Shown here: in pieces, positions 57,000 to 64,000 of the stretch | Layout of the letters: every line of letters begins with the position of its first letter | Numbering within the stretch: the first letter of the stretch is position 1 | Assembly (NCBI GenBank): GCA_050084515.1 | Contig: CM114275.1 | Span: 9,176,001 to 9,240,000, forward strand | Source of the DNA: Blasia pusilla | Taxonomy: Eukaryota > Marchantiophyta > Marchantiopsida > Blasiales | DNA length: 64,000 nt | Reading direction: 5' to 3' | Notes under the pieces: model-generated | Told to the model about the DNA's origin: nothing | Databases searched by the model: none | Seen by the model: the letters and a program-made list of their open reading frames with translations, nothing else | Made by a program: the position numbers and the translations under genes

Positions 57000-57296
57000 T
57001 GTCGCGCCCCTACTCTCCTTGAACGTCAATCTTTAGTGTTGCGGAAGTGTGCGTTCAGTAGGTCACGAACTCATCGCCGGTCTGCACCCAAACACGCACT
57101 CTCGTTAGTCGGGTTTGGCCAACCAGCGTTCCAACCCACCGAGTCCTCAACTCGGCGTCTCATCAAGCTCAACCTTCCTTAGTTCCTAGCTCCCGACACA
57201 TGGCAAGTCCTTCAAGACTTGGAACAGACTTCCTGGTTAGTCCAGGGATCTGAAACGGCACTTGCACGCCTAGCAATCCCAACTGTTCAACGGTCC
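57000..57296 (-). repeat. truncated chromovirus LTR
   Basis: Equivalent to the first 297 bp of the LTR at 35660; ends ...CAACGGTCC at the deletion junction. Confidence 0.95.
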
Positions 57297-58073
57297 CACT
57301 CGGAAATCGCCTTTACCTTTTCCATGTTTGGACTGACGCCATCTGCACTGACCACGTGACCCAAGAATTTGATCTTACTCAAACCAAATTCGCTCTTCTC
57401 TACATTCGCATACAACTGATTTGCCCTTAGCTTAGACAAGACCGCTCTCACATGTCGAACGTGCTCCTCTAGTGACTTCGAATAGATAAGCATATCATCG
57501 ATATAGATGATAACATACTCATCCATTTCCTTGTGAAAAATGGAGTTCATCAATGTGGTGAACGTCGGAGGCGCGTTACATAGACCGAAAGGCATCACTA
57601 CAAACTCAAAGGAACCGTATCTCGTCCTGCACGCAGTCTTCTCCACATCTGCCTCAGCAATCCAAATCTGGTAATATCTTGACTTCAAGTCAATCCTATT
57701 GAAATATCTCGCGCTTTGCCGACCTATCAAAGAGATCATCTATCCTTGAAGAGGATAATTGTTCGAACCGTCATTTTGTTCGAGGCACGGTAATCAACAC
57801 ACGACCTCTCATCTTTCCATCCTTCTTCTTTACAAAGAGAACAGTGCTCCATAAGGTGACTTGCTAGTCCTAATGTAACCCTTTTCCAAGAGCTCACTTA
57901 ACTGCTTTTTTCAACTCAAGAAGTTCCTCCTGATTCAACCTATATGGTGCTTTTGAAGGCGGTTGGGAACCGGTATGATCTCTATCTTATGATCTACGGC
58001 TCTATCGGCGGCAATTCATCGGAAGCTCATTTGTCAAGACATCCTCAAACTCCTTGACCACTTCTGAAGTGGT
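57297..58073 (-). pseudogene. reverse transcriptase, truncated
   Basis: The frame 57739-57287 reads FNRIDLKSRYYQIWIAEADV, YGSFEFVVMPFGLCNAPPTF, VIIYIDDMLIYSKSLEEH and KIKFLGHVV. The catalytic YIDD is intact, and the frame ends at the deletion junction (SEW). The N-terminal part at 57740-58073 is in pieces. Confidence 0.88.
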
Positions 58074-59282
58074 TTAGGACTCCCCTTGAAGCGGCGTCTG
58101 ATCTCTGCGTATACTGCTTGTAGCCTCCTCCACTTGTCTCATCAAGTAGAGAAATCCATCCTCTAACTCAGTCATGCTCCTCCTTGTGATCGAGTTCACC
58201 AACTCCATCTTCGCTGGAACCTCACGGACCAACCGCACCTGTAACCGTTTGCCTTTTTGCAAGACGCTCAACCTCAACGGTCGGCGTCTTAACTCCACCT
58301 CATACGCATCTAGGAATGTATTCCCCAAAACTCCGTCAATGCCGTCCATTTCGCATACAGTGAAATTCTCCTTCAACTCGAATACCCCGCATCCTACTGT
58401 CAAACCCAAGACCAAATCAGAAGTCCGATTAGACTTGCCTCCTGCAAATCCCACTCGAATGGGCTCGTCCGCCTTAGAGGTAGACAGCCCCAGTTCCTTC
58501 ACGATTCTCGGGCTTAGGAAGGAGTGCGAAGCACCTATATCCACGAGCAACAACACATCGCGATCAGCAATCTTGGATCTTAAGTACACCAAATTGTGCG
58601 TCCTCTTGGTGACTTGAAGGGACGTCTCCATATCGCCCGCCAACAGATGCTTAGCAGCAAACGCAATCATACTCCCATTACTAACCTTCGGTTTCGAACA
58701 CCCTTTCGACAGGTGCCCCGGTTCGTCACAGTTGTAGCATACGACCTTGCCGTTCCCTGTCTTCGAGTGTTGTTCTCCTTTCGGCTTCGCATGAAGTTCC
58801 ACTCGTTTTGCTGCCGTGGCAGACGACTCTCCTGGTTCGTGCTGGCCCCCACTCCAGCCTCTTTTGAACGCCTCCTTATTTTTTGACTTCTTCGAAAAAC
58901 CTTTTGACTCGAAGGGTTTCTGGGTTTGGACCTCATCGTCCCCAATCCGCTCCGCTAGCTTCAGAAGGTCCGCGCAGGTCTCTGGCAACGTCGGCATTCG
59001 GTAAAGGGCCTTCTCAGCGCTCGGCTTGAGTCCACTAATGAAGATAGCCTTCTTCGCGTGCTCATCCATCTTCGGACTAGAAGTCAGTTTCGCACTAAAC
59101 TCCCTCACATACGCGCTTAAGGAACCACTCTGCCGCATCCGCACGCATTCCACCGTGTCACGCAACCCTTGGTACTCCGGAGTGAACCGATCCCCAATCA
59201 ACTCCTTGAACTCCTCCCAACTCAGAGGTGACTCACCGCCCCAGATATTCCTCTCGTTGAGCGGTCCACCATTGTAGAGCAT
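58074..59282 (-). pseudogene. Gag C-terminus and protease, 402-codon open frame
   Basis: The longest open gag-pro frame of the family here. Capsid: SPLSWEEFKELIGDRFTPEY and KKAIFISGLKPSAEKALY. Zinc knuckle: CYNCDEPGHLSKGC. Protease: DVLLLVDIGASHSFLSPRIV, an unusual active site with DIGA in place of D(S/T)GA, probably an in-frame substitution. Then GIDGVLGNTFLDAYEVELRR. It ends at a frameshift into the RT linker. Compared with the first copy this region has kept its frame, consistent with fewer indels rather than function. Confidence 0.85.
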
Positions 59283-59804
59283 GATCCTTAAGGAAAGTAA
59301 CGGCTACCGTCACCTTGTCCTCGGTGACCTTCGCGCCTCGGCGACGATTCGAGCCGTAAGGAAATCCTTCACTTTTCGCGGCGCCCCACTCCGATAAATG
59401 GCGTAAGGTTCGTCTTGCGAGCTTTTTGCCCGCATTCGGGTTTCGAGTGGCCTCTAACTCGGCAATCCGCTTGCTTTCTTTGGGACATCTGCTCCACCAA
59501 CACCTTCAACAAGTCCAACGTCGGCTCGACTCCGTCCTTTCCCTCGAGTTTGGGCCCACGGCCCGCGGAAGGAGTCGCCATGCGGGGCGTCCTCACGATC
59601 GGCGTTCACCTCTTTGAGTCTCCGACTCTCTATAGCTTCACGGTCCGGCATTGGTTTCTCTCTCGGTTCACGCCGCTTGATTCGGGCGCTTCTTGGGTTG
59701 TTCTCCCTCGATCGCCATCTCCAAGCCAACTCACTCAGATCTCCTCCTCGTTTCTTGCGTCCCTCCTCGGCGCCCGAGTCAGCCGCTACCTTGAAATTTC
59801 CCAA
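59283..59804 (-). pseudogene. Gag N-terminus
   Basis: Frameshifted pieces (PDREAIESRRLKEV..., DLLKVLVEQMSQ, a TNLTPFIGVG-like motif) correspond to 41816-41433 of the first copy. Confidence 0.7.
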
Positions 59805-59850
59805 GCGTCCGGCTTATCCCACGACCCCAAGTTTCGCTCACCAAGGATAA

Positions 59851-59861
59851 GCTCGATACCA
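59851..59861 (-). other. primer-binding site, initiator tRNA-Met type
   Basis: TGGTATCGAGC on the element strand, two bases from the LTR, identical to the first copy. Confidence 0.75.
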
Positions 59862-59863
59862 CT

Positions 59864-60856
59864 TGTCGCGCCCCTACTCTCCTTGAACGTCAATCTTTTA
59901 GTGTTGCGGAAGCGTGCGTTCGATGGGTCACGAACTCATCGCCGATCTGCACCCAAACACGCACTCTCGTTAGTCGGGTTTGGCCTAATCGGCGTTCAAC
60001 CCACCGAGTCCTTAACTCGGCGTCTCATCAAGCTCAACCTTCCTTAGTTCCTAGCTCCCAACACATGGCAAGTCCTTCAAGACTTGGAACAGACTTCTGG
60101 TTAGTCCAGGGATCTGAAACGGCACTTGCACGCCTAGCGATCCCAAGCTGTTCAACGGTCCTCGTGTGAGTTCGAACCGAGACCCAAGTAATTGAGTCGG
60201 CGTGAAATCCAAGAGGATGTCTAAAATCGCCTCAATGGACTTGGTGCAGTTTTCCAACCCAACGCCCAAACTCGCGTTTCATTCCATGCCCTTGAGCCGC
60301 CTTGGCGCCCAAAGTGGGGTTTGGGTTCCAAGCACTCTCGGAGACCTTCCCCTTACAAGTATACGGGGTTCTCCAATAACCCCTCCCCTTTGGGAAAAGA
60401 GGTTCGGGCCCTTCATTGTGGCCCTCAACCCGACTCCACTCACAGTTGTTTTCGGGTCGTATCTCGGCCGCTGCTTATGCGTTTGCAGCGATCTTTGGTG
60501 CGTTTGAACCGGCTCTCCATAAGCTTTCCAACGCACTCTTATTTGCTCCAAACGCATCTTGGCTCTAAAAGTTATGGTCATAAATACAGTCGGAAACTCT
60601 CAAACGCAAGTGGCGTTCCAAATCCGGATCTTTCCTTTGGCAACCCACTTCCTAGACTCGACTTCTTTCAAGTCTCATTCCGCGTTTGGTCCAGGTTTCT
60701 GAGTTGCGACCATCACATCTGAAACGCGACTTCTCGCTCGCGTCTCGTCTCTTGTCTCCTCTTTGAGACAACTCCAACGCGCAAACCATCTTAGCGTGAG
60801 CCTGCTAATGTTCCGATGTTCCGCTTGGCACTTGTTTGGTCATGAGGGTCGCGACA
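59864..60856 (-). repeat. chromovirus LTR (993 bp), second copy
   Basis: TGTCGCGCCCC to GGGTCGCGACA, followed by GCATA. Confidence 0.95.
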
Positions 60857-61584
60857 GCATACCAGTGATTCTATGTTCTTTTCTTTTCTATCATCTGTAA
60901 GGCACACGAGACCAACACAGGGTGATATAGATTCCTGTTTGGGGAATTGCTTTATCATTGAGGATGCTGGTATTGACTATGTTGTTGCTGACACACAGAT
61001 TATTTGTACCCATGGATCTGATGTCCACCTATTTAATATTATTTCTTTACAGAGGATATATGGTCATGCAGATATTTTTCCTCTTCATGTTGTCTCTGAT
61101 GCATCTTCTGAACCTCAATTCCACTAGTGGATAAGTGACACAAAGTTCCACCAATTGCAATATCTTGCTATTGGATGCAAGGTTCTGCTAACTTCCAACA
61201 TTGATATGGGAAATCAGGCCGTCAATGGTGCTTCTCCTACAATTCTTGATTGCATCTATGTTGTTGGCAGCATTACAGCTATTATTGTAAAGCTACACTC
61301 AAATAACAAATTCATTTGTATGACAAGAACCAATTTCTCTATTCTCCGTTATGGTCCAAATCAAACTTACCACACAAGAACCTTCCCCCATTGTTCTCGG
61401 CTATGCAATGACATCACATAAGAGCCAGGGCATTACGATCGCTGGAAAATGCTTGTTAGTTATTAAGACAACGTTTGCCCCTAGCCTTTTGTATGTTATG
61501 CTTTCTAGAGTCAAAAGTACATCTCAATTACGCATTGTCGGAGCGTTGTCTCCATCTGATTTCGATGTTTTCACCCAACCCTAA
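60857..61584 (+). pseudogene. Helitron PIF1-type helicase, C-terminal part
   Basis: Resumes after the chromovirus. YLAIGCKVLLTSNIDMGNQA and VNGAS (about 61155-61240) match the PIF1 'L.iG..Vml..N.d...gl.NG' region. IVLGYAMTSHKSQGITIAGK (about 61393) matches the SH3-like/motif V region with T.HKSQG. LLYVMLSRVKS (about 61485) is motif VI with its arginine. It ends at a TAA at 61582. One frameshift lies near 61375. Apart from this the C-terminal motifs are better kept than the Walker A loop. Confidence 0.88.
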
Positions 61585-61619
61585 TGTATTCACTTTTCTA
61601 TGCCTGAATTGTTTACCAC

Positions 61620-62959
61620 CAATGCTGTTGGTTAGTATGGCGGCAAGCGATGGTTCTGCAAAGGCTCGTGGAAGGAAGTTTGCAGCATCAGCTTCACCAC
61701 TTGTTGTAGCCAAGAAACACATTTCGCATGCTCTCCCTCAACGACATTTCACAATAATTCTCAATGACAGCAGCTCTGGAGAGCGCCAACATGCTTTACA
61801 GACATCCGAATAATTTCCAAGTCCAAATGACAACCATGACCATCACAATAGCCAAGTTTGCACTCAACCATATTTGCTATTTTGAGTTACATCTACCTTC
61901 TTCGTATTTTTAGCTATCAGATTTCCGGGTACCAAATCATATGTAGACTTTGCCAATATGATACTCAATGATATGCCTGAGCTGCCCTACGACAACCGCC
62001 CTCAAGTGGTACCACCAACAAATACACAATTGAAATATGCGAATAGTTTAGGCTTAGATCACTCTTACTATGGTGACAATATTTCTACCTGTGCAATGAG
62101 CCGCCTAATTGATCAAAGGAAAGCATGGGCTTCATCCTTCAGTGACCTTAGAAAACAACCTCTTGCTACAAGTGCCTTCCTCTACCGAATCTCATTCTTT
62201 TACATTCCATTATCGCCTATGCCATGTTGTTTCACTTTGGTTATCACAAATTGCTTATAAAGTTCTTTGATCTTGTAGAAATTCATAAAGAGGTGATGAC
62301 TTGTAAAGGTGTTCCGTTCAATGAGTCTGAGCTAACTCGACAACAAGCAACATCACATTTCACATGGTCAACTGGTGGTATTAAGCCTGACCAGTTCCCG
62401 GAGCTAAGACTTATCATGAAACTACCTATTGATATGTTGGTAGATTTACCATCTGCTAAAGCCTCACTTCTCCTTGCTGGGTTGAAAAGTTCCCGTGAGG
62501 ATGGAACCATCTTTGAAACACCACATCCTGATCAGCATAGTACTGCTGATGTTGAACTTAATCCTCATACAACAATGTACACAGACAATGCAACCAGCAA
62601 CCGCTTTTCTTTTCAGGAAGGCTTTGCTTTTTGAGGTTGGTCATCAAGAAGATATTGGATCAAGTCGTGTCACCAACGTTCTAGTTCACATATTTGATGC
62701 ATCCGTCAAGAATATTGCAACTGTTCAGGCTGAGTTACGTCAATATGAGATTCGATACAATGCTATGCGTGAAGCGTTGACGTACATTGATCACAATGAG
62801 TATGAAAACACTACTCGTTTGGCTAGGCTGCAAGAACATATTGCTAGCTTGTCTGCTGAACTTACCATTTTACATAATTATTGTCTTGAGAACTACCCAT
62901 CAGAAAATACGATCGTTGAGCATATACTCAAACTTCAATCACTTTCTCATGCTCAATAG
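61620..62959 (+). pseudogene. Helitron-associated coiled-coil protein in pieces
   Basis: Frames 61631-61813 (Ala/Ser/Lys rich), 61958-62260, 62224-62634 and 62495-62959 overlap in a way that suggests one protein with frameshifts near 62210 and 62620. Recognisable segments are PPTNTQLKYANSLGLD (a short 'T..QL.YA..LG' helix pair seen in several unrelated nucleic-acid proteins), TRQQATSHFTWSTGG, LPIDMLVDLPSAKASLLLAG, and a C-terminal coiled coil (IATVQAELRQYEIRYNAMRE...). Function unknown. Its position after the helicase suggests an accessory Helitron gene. A relic of a similar coil occurs near 22900. Confidence 0.4.
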
Positions 62960-64000
62960 TTCGCCTACTGCACTTGACATTACCTATCGATCCATATATC
63001 TGCGTATACAAACCAGCTGGTTCCCTTGTAAGGCTTGGTTTTGTTGCGTTCAGCTAGCTCATTGTATGTTGTTCCATACACATAAAGAGGCACTGTCTAA
63101 ATCAGTATTTGATCGAGTTTTCTGACTTTTTCTTCCAGTGTGGCACTTTCTCACATGTCTATATCATTGTCCTATCATTTTGTGTGGCCTATGTATATGT
63201 CGCTTCTTCAATATGCATGCATGTCATTTGAATACAAGTTACTTCATTAATGTAATTATATCTCAGTCGTTTCATGTCATTAGTTACTCGTTATTCATGG
63301 CTAAAACAACTTTCTTTCTGGTCATGCCGAGAACTGCAACTTCTTTTCAAATACATGGTGCATTCATCCTTGCGAGTTGTGGACAGATTAAAAACACGTA
63401 CATCTTCTAACCAACGACCCCAAAAACCCATTGCATTTAGAACCCTTATGTGTTAACATTTTTTCAGCACATACATGCGATCCAACTCAATTATAATAGT
63501 CTGTATCAAGGTCCGGGTAGTTTTTTGGCGAGAACCGATACATTTCCGGTCTTTATGGACGAGAACGGTAATTTCGGATATTTTCTTGAATCCGGCCGGC
63601 TGAAGAGATACAAATACAAAGGAGGACCCCTCTATTCTGCCAGTTTTTGGCCGTTGATTTGCAAAGTAAATCGGAAATTCTAGATTTCTACCGGCTAGGT
63701 CAACAAGTAACCCCGGTTCTCCCCGGACATTGGTCTGTGTCTTACCTGTAAACATTAAAAAGCGCTAAAGACATGCGATCGTACCAAATTATAATAGTCT
63801 GTACTATTTCACTACACGAAGTGCTTTAGTTCATCTACGAGAAATTCTTATCCAACAGCCAAATTCATTTAAATGCCACCCACATATGTTAAACAAACCG
63901 TTTTTGGCTACATTACTTGCACCTATTCATACTCGACATCTCAGTTAAGACCTGTGGTTACAATACAGGGCGAACATCTAAACCGTAACTCCATGGCATT
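62960..64000. other. no supported gene; direct repeat pair
   Basis: CATGCGATC...AATTATAATAGTCTGTA occurs at about 63475-63507 and again at about 63774-63806. The 298-bp interval is GC-richer than its surroundings and holds overlapping frames on both strands (63450-63683 plus, 63453-63755 minus) with no recognisable domain. Confidence 0.5.

Larger units (their letters stand above)
57000..60856 (-). mobile_element. chromovirus, internally deleted second copy
   Basis: Same family as 35660-43021, flanked by the 5-bp duplication GCATA (56995-56999 and 60857-60861). The left LTR is cut after 297 bp and joined to the middle of RT (position equivalent to about 39433). The rest of the left LTR, the chromodomain, integrase, RNase H and the end of RT are therefore missing. 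Gag, protease and the first half of RT remain, followed by PBS and a full right LTR. Confidence 0.93.

Overview
The window looks like a stretch of nuclear DNA from a plant-type (streptophyte) eukaryote. It has an intron-containing RBR ubiquitin ligase gene with short introns, CACTA transposon ends, a chromodomain Ty3/gypsy element (chromovirus), a LINE, a Helitron with a PIF1 helicase, and long microsatellites. I cannot name the species. I see no bacterial-style operons, rRNA genes or CRISPR arrays. Most of the window is nested, decayed mobile DNA; the only convincing cellular gene is the RBR ligase at 25.3-28.8 kb.

Layout. 1-5309: the 3' part of a CACTA element, with TNPA-like exons, a subterminal AGTCAT/ATGACT repeat zone and a TIR ending at 5309. 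5.3-9.9 kb and 19.8-20.2 kb: an unrecognised, probably TE-derived gene cluster with its own promoter, scrambled by internal duplications. Its last ORF is split by the next element. 9929-19827: a Ty3/gypsy element on the minus strand. It carries gag, protease, a cytosine-5 DNA methyltransferase domain, RT, RNase H, integrase and a C-terminal PHD finger. Its LTRs are arranged as if a two-LTR circle had been opened inside an LTR. 20.2-24.6 kb: a (GA)70 microsatellite, a tRNA-like fragment, another CACTA end and decayed Helitron-like DNA. 25298-28840: the RBR E3 ligase gene. 29-35.3 kb: AT-rich DNA with foldbacks, a 60-bp tandem duplication and a third CACTA end.

35660-43021: a full-length minus-strand chromovirus with roughly 1-kb LTRs, TSD TATTA, PBS, PPT and a chromodomain. 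43.5-47.4 kb: a degenerate LINE preceded by 139-bp monomers. 47.4-51.7 kb: non-coding, with retroelement fragments. 51775-52505: a striking array of about eleven 67-bp units, each holding a hairpin-forming palindrome. It lies upstream of a TATA box and an intact 403-codon ORF (52917-54128) with a GCM/WRKY-like Cys/His cluster. 54.2-61.6 kb: a Helitron Rep (HUH, Y2) and PIF1 helicase with many disruptions, interrupted by an LTR-like fragment and by an internally deleted second chromovirus copy (57000-60856, TSD GCATA). 61.6-63 kb: a further Helitron-associated coiled-coil ORF in pieces.

How the parts relate. The mobile elements are layered: a chromovirus inside a Helitron, and the methyltransferase gypsy inside an older coding unit. 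Two features suggest unusual biology: the methyltransferase/PHD retrotransposon, and the 67-bp hairpin array next to an uninterrupted putative DNA-binding ORF. Differences between LTR copies include many small insertions and deletions, so some frameshifts may be consensus errors of the assembly rather than decay.
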